Below, in pieces: positions 27,810 through 34,354 of a stretch of 64,000 nt of DNA. Each line of letters opens with the position of its first letter. Within the stretch, counting starts at the first letter, position 1. Source of the stretch: an uncultured Lachnospiraceae bacterium (GTDB lineage: Bacteria > Bacillota > Clostridia > Lachnospirales > Lachnospiraceae); the NCBI GenBank assembly GCA_910578795.1, contig CAJTSD010000010.1, positions 13,476 to 77,475 on the forward strand, written 5' to 3'. Below the pieces are notes generated by a model. It searched no databases, was not told the origin of the DNA, and was given only the letters and a program-made list of their open reading frames with translations. A program made the position numbers and the translations under genes.

Positions 27810-27915
27810 TTGCAGGCTGCCCCCAAAAATGATACAATATTATTGCATATGAAAGTATCTCATTTTGGGATTCTTATGAAAATTGCTCGGTGTTTTCGCA
27901 TCGGGCAATTTTTAT
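27810..27915 (+). ncRNA. Candidate small RNA (promoter plus terminator without ORF)
   Basis: TTGCAG at 27810-27815 and TACAAT at 27833-27838 (17-base spacer) are followed about 40 bases later by an 11-bp stem (27879-27889 with 27902-27912) and a T run. The predicted transcript is about 70 nt and contains no ORF with a ribosome site. A perfect inverted repeat TTGCGA-TG-TCGCAA follows at 27920-27933. The rest of 27718-28188 shows only AT-rich DNA with short repeats, possibly integrase arm sites. Confidence 0.4.
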
Positions 27916-28188
27916 TTAATTGCGATGTCGCAACATATTTTTAGATTGTCCATGCAGACCTCTTATGTTTGAATGATAACGCACGATTGCTGATGCGTCA
28001 ATGATATTTTATCAAATGCAAGGATATAAAATCTACCCTTGTTTTTTCATATCTTCAATATTTTTAGAGAATTAATTGCATTTTCAGTGATTTCCATTGC
28101 GCAAATCCCTTGTAATAATATAATAGATTTGTTAGAATAATCTCGTTGTCGCCTCCGATACTGGCAACAGGAAGGAGGTCTGCTTAAT

Positions 28189-28272
28189 ATGTCTGCAATA
28201 TTTGATTTTTTGCTTTCTGTCGCGAGCAAAGTAGTCGCATACTTTGTTTGTAAGTGGCTGGATAGGAAGTAG
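28189..28272 (+). CDS. 27-residue hydrophobic peptide, possible type I toxin-like
   Basis: Too short for standard gene calling. The ATG at 28189 follows AAGGAGG by eight to ten bases, stronger than most sites here. The peptide has one hydrophobic helix (IFDFLLSVASKVVAYFVCKW) and ends LDRK, like short membrane peptides common in Clostridia accessory regions. A TATAAT at 28119-28124 with TTGCGC 16 bases upstream gives a promoter and a strong hairpin ends the unit at 28333. No antisense RNA could be proven. Confidence 0.6.
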   Translation: MSAIFDFLLSVASKVVAYFVCKWLDRK

Positions 28273-28298
28273 CGGCAACATCTAAGCCACACACATGA

Positions 28299-28333
28299 AA
28301 ATCCCCTAAGTAGTCGCAATACTTAGGGGATTT
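28299..28333 (+). terminator. Terminator of the small peptide unit
   Basis: Fourteen-base-pair perfect stem (28299-28312 with 28320-28333), seven-base loop. The loop side repeats the AGTAGTCGCA sequence found within the peptide gene at about 28230, so an RNA from the other strand of this hairpin could pair with the message. Confidence 0.7.
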
Positions 28334-28423
28334 GTGTTGTCTGCTCAATGTTTGCAATATTTTTATCGCTAGCGACATTATAGCATATGCAGATAAATAG
28401 TTCAATATGCTAAATACAACAAA

Positions 28424-29437
28424 TTAGTATCCTCTTAAAAATTTTGATATCCATGAAGACTTTCTTGTGTTTTTATTTAGAGAAAGCTCGGAAAGATACT
28501 TTTTATAATTTTTTATAATAATTTTTGTGTATGGAGAAGCGTCAAAGTAGGCAGATTTCATCATGTCATTAATTGCGGCTTCAAAGCTTTCTTTATCAAA
28601 TATCACATTTTGCAAATTTATATTTTCATATACCTCATCTATCATATGAGGAGAATAACATTCAGAATGATTAACAATTTTTAGAATAGTATTCTGAATG
28701 AAAAGTGTTTCTGTTTCATGACTTAAAGTATTACATAAATAATCGCCTCCGCTTATAGCAATATGTTCTTTGTTTAAGTAAAAGGAATCCAATAAGTTGG
28801 TTGTAATACACAAGCTTATAAGGGCATATTTAAGAGCATCCTCTCGCATTTCCAACTTTTCACAAATTGTCGAAAGAAAGCTAAAATCGCAAGAAGTGAT
28901 GTTGTTTGGAATTAATCTACCAATGGTTCCATGTTTGATTTTATCTTGCATTACCAAATAAGCGGTTTCATAATATCTTTTTATGCCTTCGCCTGCTTTT
29001 CTGTATTTAAAATAATCTTCAAGACTTATCATATATTTCCAGTTTCTGTGCAATTCCTCTAAATCAATATTATCATTATAACGCGCTAACCCTTTTTCAG
29101 ATAGAAAATATCGGTTGTCTAAATTAAGTTGTAAGGTGATTTCGCGTTCGGTCATGACTGATAAAAGTCTTTCTATCAGTTCATCTTTCTTTCCAGTGAC
29201 TTTCATTCCTTTTTGGGATAAAAATTCTTTTAGTTCTGTTACTTTGTAAGATATAAGGACTTCCTTAATGGTTGGTTTTCTAAGATAATCATTTTTTAAA
29301 AGCCATTTATCAAGTTTACTTGGGTTGGTTATTTTGCATTCGTTCGTATAGGCTGTTATGTATCCGTTTCCTATTTCTGCACCTTTTAAATGGTGGCTGA
29401 GTAATAGCTCTATTGCATATTCTTCATAAATATTCAT
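28424..29437 (-). CDS. SAP-domain protein in lysogeny region
   Basis: 337 residues. A SAP-type DNA-binding motif is visible at about residues 55-95 (VTELKEFLSQKGMKVTGKKDELIERLL). The remaining helical region has no motif I recognise. No signal peptide. It lies alone on the minus strand between the integrase and the repressor, the usual place for lysogenic conversion or superinfection genes, so that role is possible but unproven. AT-rich compared with the late genes. Confidence 0.7.
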   Translation of the reverse strand: MNIYEEYAIELLLSHHLKGAEIGNGYITAYTNECKITNPSKLDKWLLKNDYLRKPTIKEVLISYKVTELKEFLSQKGMKVTGKKDELIERLLSVMTEREITLQLNLDNRYFLSEKGLARYNDNIDLEELHRNWKYMISLEDYFKYRKAGEGIKRYYETAYLVMQDKIKHGTIGRLIPNNITSCDFSFLSTICEKLEMREDALKYALISLCITTNLLDSFYLNKEHIAISGGDYLCNTLSHETETLFIQNTILKIVNHSECYSPHMIDEVYENINLQNVIFDKESFEAAINDMMKSAYFDASPYTKIIIKNYKKYLSELSLNKNTRKSSWISKFLRGY

Positions 29438-29470
29438 ACGTACTCCTTTTTTGATTTTTAAATGTCATGA

Positions 29471-29499
29471 ATTATACCATTCAGTGAATGACTACTTTA
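29471..29499 (-). promoter_or_regulatory. Probable promoter of the SAP gene with palindromic operator
   Basis: On the minus strand TATAAT (29471-29476) lies 34 bases before the ATG; the -35 is poor. A perfect palindrome CATTCA-G-TGAATG (29478-29490) fills the spacer, a position where a bound protein would block polymerase. The rest of 29500-29765 has no gene; it is AT-rich. Confidence 0.5.
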
Positions 29500-29765
29500 T
29501 GTATCGTAAAAAGCATAGCATATATTTTAATAACCATACAAGATTTATTAAGAAAATTGTAAAATAATATTTATGAAAACCGCAGTATGCAGTAAACTAT
29601 GAAAATATGACGGTTATATTTTTGTGATTGTCGCTGAAATTTATGTCGAAAACAAGATATGAAAAAACGAGGGTGGAATTTATACCTTGCAAGATGATAA
29701 AATGCTTACATAAAGAAAATTCATGTAAAGTTGATATTGCTAATTTAAAACAAAGGAGCGGTATT

Positions 29766-29879
29766 ATGAGAAATTGTAAAGAAAAGGTTATTGAACTTGT
29801 AAGGCAGATAGACGATGAAAGCTTTTTGAAAAAATTATACTATTTGATACTTGCAAACAAAAACAGGGTAGGGCGTTAG
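29766..29879 (+). CDS. Small helical phage protein
   Basis: 37 residues from the ATG at 29766, seven bases after AAAGGAG; longer in-frame starts at 29628 lack a site. One amphipathic helix (EKVIELVRQIDDESFLKKLYYLILA). Its stop overlaps the stop of the convergent repressor by two bases. This type of mini-protein often sits beside XRE repressors in Clostridia prophages; role unknown. Confidence 0.55.
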   Translation: MRNCKEKVIELVRQIDDESFLKKLYYLILANKNRVGR

Positions 29880-30271
29880 TTCCTATCCTGTTGCTTTTTT
29901 AGTACGGATTTAATAAATTGTACAACCGTTTTTTTATTGTCGTCGTTAAGTTCGGAATATGATTTTATAATATCCAAAATTATATCACGGAAAGAACTAT
30001 CCACGCCATTCATTAGCAATTCTATGTATTCTATACCATTTTCCTCCGACAAGTCATAAACTGGATCAATCCCATCACGCAGCCATTCTTCACGAACATT
30101 AAATTCACGACATATTGATCTAAACATTTGGTCGGTTACACTACGTTCGCCTTTTTCGATCCTAGAAATAGCAGTCTTTGTCACACCAACATGTTCCCCA
30201 AATTTATCAAGAGTTAAATCAAGTGATTTTCGGAGTTGTTTAACTCTGTCATTAATAGTCAATTCAACCAC
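29876..30271 (-). CDS. XRE-family (CI-like) phage repressor
   Basis: 131 residues. N-terminal lambda-type HTH at about 8-62 (RVKQLRKSLDLTLDKFGEHVGVTKTAISRIEKGERSV). The C-terminal part is helical without the Ser/Lys dyad of LexA-like peptidases, so induction is not by RecA-stimulated self-cleavage of this protein. It is divergent from the early rightward operon, with three similar operator-like sequences in between. AGGAGGTGG precedes the ATG. Confidence 0.88.
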   Translation of the reverse strand: MVELTINDRVKQLRKSLDLTLDKFGEHVGVTKTAISRIEKGERSVTDQMFRSICREFNVREEWLRDGIDPVYDLSEENGIEYIELLMNGVDSSFRDIILDIIKSYSELNDDNKKTVVQFIKSVLKKQQDRN

Positions 30272-30319
30272 CTCCTAGTGTATAGGATACCATGATAAAT
30301 AAAAAAAGTAAATAAAAAT

Positions 30320-30387
30320 GTAACCAACGGCAACAAAAAAGTATTGACATAGTGACCGACGGTGATTATAATGTAACCAAAGACAAC
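30320..30387. promoter_or_regulatory. Early rightward promoter with three operator-like repeats
   Basis: TTGACA at 30344-30349 and TATAAT at 30367-30372, 17-base spacer. Three 15-bp imperfect palindromes of the form GTnACC...GGnnAy lie at 30320-30334, 30352-30366 and 30373-30387: one upstream of -35, one filling the spacer and one touching -10. They are the likely sites of the XRE repressor. Confidence 0.75.
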
Positions 30388-30413
30388 GCCAAAAGGGAAG
30401 GAGGATGTTAAAC

Positions 30414-30587
30414 ATGGCAGCAGTAACAATGGAAAAACAAACAACACCAAAAGACGAGACAACCCTTGAAAGCATCAAGGAAAGCTTACTAAAACTTGAT
30501 GAAACGTCCTTGCATGAAGTTTCGCAGGTAGTCAATTCGTTCTTAGTAGTTCAAAAAGTAAAAAGCGGATTGGAAAAGGTTGGATAA
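30414..30587 (+). CDS. First early gene, small protein of unknown function
   Basis: 57 residues. The ATG at 30414 is nine bases after AAGGAGG; the ATG at 30405 touches the site and is unlikely. Helical, acidic N-terminal half (TLESIKESLLKLDETSLHEVSQVVNSFLVVQ). As first gene behind the repressed promoter it could be a Cro- or antirepressor-like factor, but it has no recognisable HTH. Confidence 0.6.
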   Translation: MAAVTMEKQTTPKDETTLESIKESLLKLDETSLHEVSQVVNSFLVVQKVKSGLEKVG

Positions 30588-30615
30588 AAAGCACAGCCGG
30601 CAAAAGCTCAAAACT

Positions 30616-30640
30616 AGTAGTGAAGTAGAAGGGAGGTGAG
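30616..30640 (+). repeat. Leader repeat, copy A
   Basis: 25 bases identical to 31289-31313. It contains the ribosome site of the following gene and is preceded in both copies by similar sequence with GCAAAAGC. Confidence 0.9.
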
Positions 30641-30644
30641 GGAG

Positions 30645-30839
30645 ATGAATCGGCAAAGAAAGAAGGCTGCTAAAGGACAGCCTAAATTCAAAATAACAAA
30701 AATGGTTGAAAATATAAGTGATTGGATTAAGTGGAACACATCACCAATAGTAATCTTATCACTCACGGCACTTGTGATTAGTATTGTATCGGCTATTTTA
30801 ACGACAGGTACACTAATACAATATTTGATAACACACTAA
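30645..30839 (+). CDS. Cassette A plus-strand protein: small basic single-pass membrane protein
   Basis: 64 residues from the ATG at 30645, about eight bases after GGGAGGTGA. Basic N-terminus (MNRQRKKAAKGQPKFKITK) and a C-terminal transmembrane helix (SPIVILSLTALVISIVSAIL). Its last 47 bases overlap the end of a convergent gene on the minus strand. Not recognised. Cassette B repeats the layout with unrelated proteins. Confidence 0.6.
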   Translation: MNRQRKKAAKGQPKFKITKMVENISDWIKWNTSPIVILSLTALVISIVSAILTTGTLIQYLITH

Positions 30840-31170
30840 GCAGACTGACCAAGATAGCTGCAATTGAACTAAATTTTGCAAAACGGGCGTTTTTAAGAGC
30901 GTTTGAAGCGTAAAGGCTATTTAAAAATTCATATCCTGATATGGTAAGCCCAGGTTTTATTAAATGCTCAAAATGTGGTGTAGCACTTGCATCACGGTAG
31001 GCATCAATAAAATTAATATATCCCTTTTCATAGCATTGGTAAATAAATTCCTGTATTTCTACTTGTGAATATTCTTTAACGTCTAATTCATTTACATTAG
31101 TTATGCTAGGAATTTGCGTCAATATTTTAATAGCCATTCCGGTAAAGTGGTCATAAGAAGATTTAGACAT
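30793..31170 (-). CDS. Cassette A minus-strand protein: winged-helix-like domain plus membrane helix
   Basis: 125 residues from the ATG at 31170, nine bases after AAAGGAG; an in-frame ATG at 31191 lacks a site. The N-terminal 90 residues look like a YjcQ-type winged helix, ending KPGLTISGYEFLNSLY; the C-terminus is a transmembrane helix (FSSIAAILVSLLSVLSNIVLVYL). Strong promoter at 31225-31253. Because it faces the early operon, it is probably expressed in the lysogen. Function unknown. Confidence 0.6.
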   Translation of the reverse strand: MSKSSYDHFTGMAIKILTQIPSITNVNELDVKEYSQVEIQEFIYQCYEKGYINFIDAYRDASATPHFEHLIKPGLTISGYEFLNSLYASNALKNARFAKFSSIAAILVSLLSVLSNIVLVYLSLK

Positions 31171-31187
31171 TACATTGAATTCTCCTT

Positions 31188-31253
31188 TCATATGTACTCG
31201 GCTGTTGGCGCAGCCTGTAAGAAAAGTATAGGAGAAAAGTGAGAAAAGTTCAA
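31188..31253 (-). promoter_or_regulatory. Promoter and conserved 5' leader of cassette A minus gene
   Basis: On the minus strand: TTGAAC (31248-31253), 17 bases, TATACT (31225-31230), then a leader with a GGCTG...CAGCC hairpin and GAGTACAT just before the gene. The same arrangement occurs at 31768-31833. Confidence 0.75.
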
Positions 31254-31288
31254 TTAAAAATCCCGGTGCAGCAAAAGCAACCGGAACC

Positions 31289-31313
31289 AGTAGTGAAGTA
31301 GAAGGGAGGTGAG
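31289..31313 (+). repeat. Leader repeat, copy B
   Basis: Identical to the 25 bases at 30616-30640, 673 bases apart; carries the ribosome site of the cassette B plus-strand gene. Confidence 0.9.
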
Positions 31314-31321
31314 AGAAGACA

Positions 31322-31543
31322 GTGGAATATCCGAAAGAGCCTCAATTTTATCCTGATAAACAGCAAATTATTTTTACAGGAGATAAAAATAATAGTACGC
31401 TCCAAAGCATTGACGGTACTTTGAAGCGTATCGAAACTATTCTTCTCGATTTTCAGAAGAAAGAGTGTTATTCACCATTGAAGATTTTACAAGATGCAGT
31501 TGCGGTTTCACTTTCAGAGACGAAAGCAATTCAGGAGAAATGA
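31322..31543 (+). CDS. Cassette B plus-strand protein, soluble
   Basis: 73 residues, GTG start eight or so bases after the shared leader site. A Pro/Tyr-rich beginning, then helix (LKRIETILLDFQKK) and an Ala/Val/Ser helix. No membrane segment, unlike its cassette A counterpart. The last 107 bases overlap the convergent minus-strand gene. Not recognised. Confidence 0.5.
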   Translation: MEYPKEPQFYPDKQQIIFTGDKNNSTLQSIDGTLKRIETILLDFQKKECYSPLKILQDAVAVSLSETKAIQEK

Positions 31544-31754
31544 TATTCATTTCAACAAGGGTATTTATTACAACTTGTGCGGAAATATTTGCAGATATAC
31601 TCATGGATTGTAAAAACATATGTGCGTATACTTCTTGCTCTGTCATATCTTCTGTTGCACCTTTAAAAAGTTGTTCTTGAATAAGTTCTTTTGATAAATC
31701 GAAAGACTCGCCTATTTGTCGAGAAATTAAGTTGTGCAATTCTTCTGTTGTCAT
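31437..31754 (-). CDS. Cassette B minus-strand protein, helical
   Basis: 105 residues from the ATG at 31754 with AAAGGA seven bases upstream. All-helical, Met/Ser-rich middle (HMFLQSMSISANISAQVVINTL). No similarity by eye to the cassette A minus protein although promoter and leader are shared. Not recognised. Confidence 0.55.
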   Translation of the reverse strand: MTTEELHNLISRQIGESFDLSKELIQEQLFKGATEDMTEQEVYAHMFLQSMSISANISAQVVINTLVEMNIISPELLSSLKVKPQLHLVKSSMVNNTLSSENREE

Positions 31755-31767
31755 CCCGTGTTCCTTT

Positions 31768-31833
31768 CATATGTACTCGACTGCTGCAACAGCCTGTAAG
31801 AACAGTATAAGGAAGATAACAGAAAAAGACAAC
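31768..31833 (-). promoter_or_regulatory. Promoter and conserved 5' leader of cassette B minus gene
   Basis: On the minus strand: TTGTCT (31828-31833), 17 bases, TATACT (31805-31810), then a leader with a GCTG-TTG-CAGC hairpin and GAGTACAT, matching cassette A closely for about 45 bases. Confidence 0.75.
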
Positions 31834-31929
31834 AGTTGTCTGAAAATACCGTGCGTAGAAATTGACGAAAAAGGATCGAATTTCCAAACGGAAAGTAGAA
31901 AACTATGAAAACTGAATTATAAGAAAGAC

Positions 31930-32029
31930 AATGCGTCTTGTGCGTGGTGTGTTCCTCAACACATCACACTAACTCCCCTTAGCTAATATGTGATGCATCG
32001 TTACCGGTGCATCACGCACAGGGCGCATT
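31930..32029. ncRNA. Candidate structured RNA or DNA element with alternative pairings
   Basis: Arms 31930-31946 and 32013-32029 pair over all 17 positions (two G:T). Inside are an 8-bp hairpin (31946-31953 with 31958-31965, loop CCTC) and an 11-bp hairpin (31990-32000 with 32005-32015, loop TTAC). A third pairing, CATCACA (31962-31968) with TGTGATG (31989-31995), excludes both, so the element may switch. No coding frame. It lies 40 bases before the next early gene. The remainder of 31755-32068 has no gene. Confidence 0.55.
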
Positions 32030-32068
32030 TTATAAAAAAAACACTCGGCAGCAGAAAGGAGCGAAAAC

Positions 32069-32329
32069 ATGGTAAGAGGATTCAAACCGGAAGCAACACA
32101 GAGAAACGAAGATTTTGCCCGCATTGTAAGGACAAAATTAGTCGAGCATGAAATATCGCGTGATAAAATCATGAAGATTACGGGAATAGCTTCAACGACA
32201 TTATCACACCGATTCTATTCCAAAAAAACAAGCCCGGAGCCGGACTTGATGACAGTAAAAGAACTGCGCGCGTACTGCAAGATATTGAAACTGTCTGATG
32301 AAGATATCCTGAATTTTATAAAGGGATAA
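32069..32329 (+). CDS. Small phage HTH DNA-binding protein
   Basis: 86 residues, ATG preceded by AAAGGAG. The middle reads as a HTH (ISRDKIMKITGIASTTLSHRFYSKKTSPEP) followed by LMTVKELRAYCKILKLSDEDIL. Likely an early regulator such as a Cro- or replication-control protein; the preceding structured element may control it. Confidence 0.7.
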   Translation: MVRGFKPEATQRNEDFARIVRTKLVEHEISRDKIMKITGIASTTLSHRFYSKKTSPEPDLMTVKELRAYCKILKLSDEDILNFIKG

Positions 32330-32471
32330 GGCGGACGCATGGAAAATATTGACGGAAACATATATGAGACATACACGTGAAAATGCATAAAATACACAGC
32401 ATTTTGGCACAGTGTTTTTATTTTTTGCCTTTTTCGCGGAAAAACAGGACAGAAAAGAGAGAAAGGAAGCA

Positions 32472-32885
32472 ATGAAAATGGCTAAAGAAACAAAGAAAAC
32501 AGAGGAACTGACGGGCGTATGCCGGTACTGCTGCCAAACGCGGATCGTGAAAGGAAGCGCCGGCATGACGGACGAGCAGTTAACGGAAGCAGCGACGCTT
32601 TCATGTGGCTGCGAGGCTGCAGTTTATTATCAGGAAAAAACTCGTCGTGAAAAGGCAGCAAAAAAACGTGTTGATGAACTGTTCGGCGAAGCGGCCAGCG
32701 GGTTTAATCAAGACGAGGCTGTCCTCAACTTCATGAAACAGGGAATAGACCTGATTAATGACGGGAAAATCAGGAATTTAACCCTGAACCTCAACAAAGG
32801 CCTGAAAAGTAAAATTGCAGTTATGACAGATGACAAGATAAAAGTTTCACGGGAGGTAAAATCCGTAGTGGAGTTCAAGCAGTAG
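32472..32885 (+). CDS. Phage zinc-ribbon-like protein
   Basis: 137 residues from the ATG at 32472 (AAAGGA upstream; ATG at 32478 is an alternative). Four Cys in CRYCC...LSCGC suggest a zinc site near residues 18-45, followed by a Lys/Arg/Glu helix and a beta-rich end. Typical of small early-region phage proteins; function unknown. Confidence 0.6.
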   Translation: MKMAKETKKTEELTGVCRYCCQTRIVKGSAGMTDEQLTEAATLSCGCEAAVYYQEKTRREKAAKKRVDELFGEAASGFNQDEAVLNFMKQGIDLINDGKIRNLTLNLNKGLKSKIAVMTDDKIKVSREVKSVVEFKQ

Positions 32886-32897
32886 GAGGTATGACGG

Positions 32898-33152
32898 ATG
32901 GAAAGCCGGATTTGCGACACAGATGAAGACCTGGAATATAAGAAAGCGATCAGGGAGTTTTACCAAATATACAATTCCCTGAAGAAAAAACGCGCGTTAA
33001 GGATGCATGGTCACTCTGACCTGAAAAGTGCCCTGATAGAGATATGGGAATACAAGAACAACGGGGAAATAAAGACCATATGCAGGGTAAAAGCTGAAAA
33101 TTCGTTAGAGTGCCATAAGATAGCAGCGGATTTTTTGAAGAAGGAACAGTAA
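32898..33152 (+). CDS. Small phage protein, function unknown
   Basis: 84 residues, ATG seven bases after AGGAGGT that overlaps the previous stop. Charged, helical N-terminal half (LEYKKAIREFYQIYNSLKKKRALR). No motif recognised. The 180 bases after it contain only a possible 32-codon frame without a ribosome site. Confidence 0.6.
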   Translation: MESRICDTDEDLEYKKAIREFYQIYNSLKKKRALRMHGHSDLKSALIEIWEYKNNGEIKTICRVKAENSLECHKIAADFLKKEQ

Positions 33153-33333
33153 ACAGCGCTGAATATAAGGGCACAGCAGGGGTGACGGTACCGCAGTGGT
33201 TTGCTGATAAAGACACCGGCAGCACAATGCTGACATTAATTAAAGCCGCAACGGCTTTGGAGCTTGTATATAAGTATTAACGTTATGGACAAAGCAGCCA
33301 GGCAGAAAAAGTGAAAGAGGATCGTGAGGGCGG

Positions 33334-34263
33334 ATGATAAGAAAGAAAACAGTCCACCGTGAAAAAGGAACCATAAGACAGAAAATAATCCACTGTGGAA
33401 AAGGGACTAAAACAAGATACCGGGAGATCGACATCTACTACTACAAGAAGACTGTAAGGGGCAGGGGGGAACGGAAGAACAAAAGCAGGCCCGAACAGGA
33501 AAAGCTGAATGATAAAAATGCAAGGCGGTACATCAACCAGCTTGTGAAAGCAAATTTCTTTGAGAATGATTACCGCGTCGATCTGACGTATGATGATGAA
33601 CATCTCCCAAGAAATGAACAGGAAGCAAACAAGCTGGTTAATAATTTCCTCAAGAAGATTAAAAGAGAGCGGGCAAAGCTTGGACTGGGACCATTAAGGT
33701 ACATATGGATAAACGAAGGATTTGACGGAGAGGGAAGACCGCACCACCATCTTCTGATTAACGGTGGACTAAGCAGAGACGCTATAGAAGGCATGTGGGT
33801 AAAAGGCAGGGGGAAGAATGCAAAACAGATAGGGTACACATGTGCGGAGCGCCTCCACTTTAACAACGAAGGCATCGTCGGCCTTGTTAAATACATGACA
33901 AAGCAGGCACTTAAAGAAGAGAACAGGAAATCGGGAGCTACAGAAGGACAGCTCACCCTTGCGGATGCGTCGGATGGAGATATCACAATGGCGGACCTGC
34001 TGGGCGATGGTGTTCCGGGTGGGAAGAAACGCTGGAAGCAGTCCAAGAATTTAGTAAAGCCTCATGAAAGGACAAGGGACAGGGCATACAGCAATAAAGA
34101 GATACGGAAGGTCATAAGCTGCCCTCCCGACTGCGAGGACACCAAAAGGCTGTTCGAAAGCAGATACAAAGGGTACGCGCTTGACACATGCCGTTTCGAA
34201 CATAATGAGGTAACCGGTTTATGGAGCATCTATTTAACCATGCACAGAAAAGAAGACGGATAG
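33334..34263 (+). CDS. HUH-type replication initiator (Rep, REP_ORF2-G2P-like)
   Basis: 309 residues. The conserved order is a beta strand LRYIWINEGF, the metal motif GRPHHHLLI (His137-139, an HUH-like motif with a His in the middle), and a helix VKYMTKQ with Tyr187 and a following Lys, the layout of rolling-circle Rep nucleases. The basic N-terminus would bind DNA. It should nick one strand at an origin and stay linked to the 5' end. No helicase, primase or polymerase gene is seen here, so this is the best candidate for the replication initiator. Confidence 0.6.
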   Translation: MIRKKTVHREKGTIRQKIIHCGKGTKTRYREIDIYYYKKTVRGRGERKNKSRPEQEKLNDKNARRYINQLVKANFFENDYRVDLTYDDEHLPRNEQEANKLVNNFLKKIKRERAKLGLGPLRYIWINEGFDGEGRPHHHLLINGGLSRDAIEGMWVKGRGKNAKQIGYTCAERLHFNNEGIVGLVKYMTKQALKEENRKSGATEGQLTLADASDGDITMADLLGDGVPGGKKRWKQSKNLVKPHERTRDRAYSNKEIRKVISCPPDCEDTKRLFESRYKGYALDTCRFEHNEVTGLWSIYLTMHRKEDG

Positions 34264-34277
34264 AACAGAAAAACAGG

Positions 34278-34297
34278 TTATCCACATATGTGGATAA
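34278..34297. promoter_or_regulatory. Inverted pair of perfect DnaA boxes
   Basis: TTATCCACA at 34278-34286 and its inverse TGTGGATAA at 34289-34297, two bases apart, form a perfect 20-bp palindrome 15 bases after the Rep gene. A weaker match (TGTTCCACA) follows near 34311. Candidate origin element or a nick-site hairpin. Confidence 0.6.
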
Positions 34298-34354
34298 GTG
34301 CCCTGCGGTTAGTGTTCCACAAATCGGAAAGGGTTTCGAGGGAAGGTGAAAAAC

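Noticed and set aside
31663..31887. Minus-strand frame overlapping the promoter of the cassette B gene
   Set aside because: It covers the conserved promoter/leader and lacks a ribosome site; the 31437-31754 gene is the better reading.
33182..33280. A 32-codon GTG-initiated frame between an early gene and Rep
   Set aside because: No ribosome site at proper distance and no recognisable motif; kept out of the gene list.
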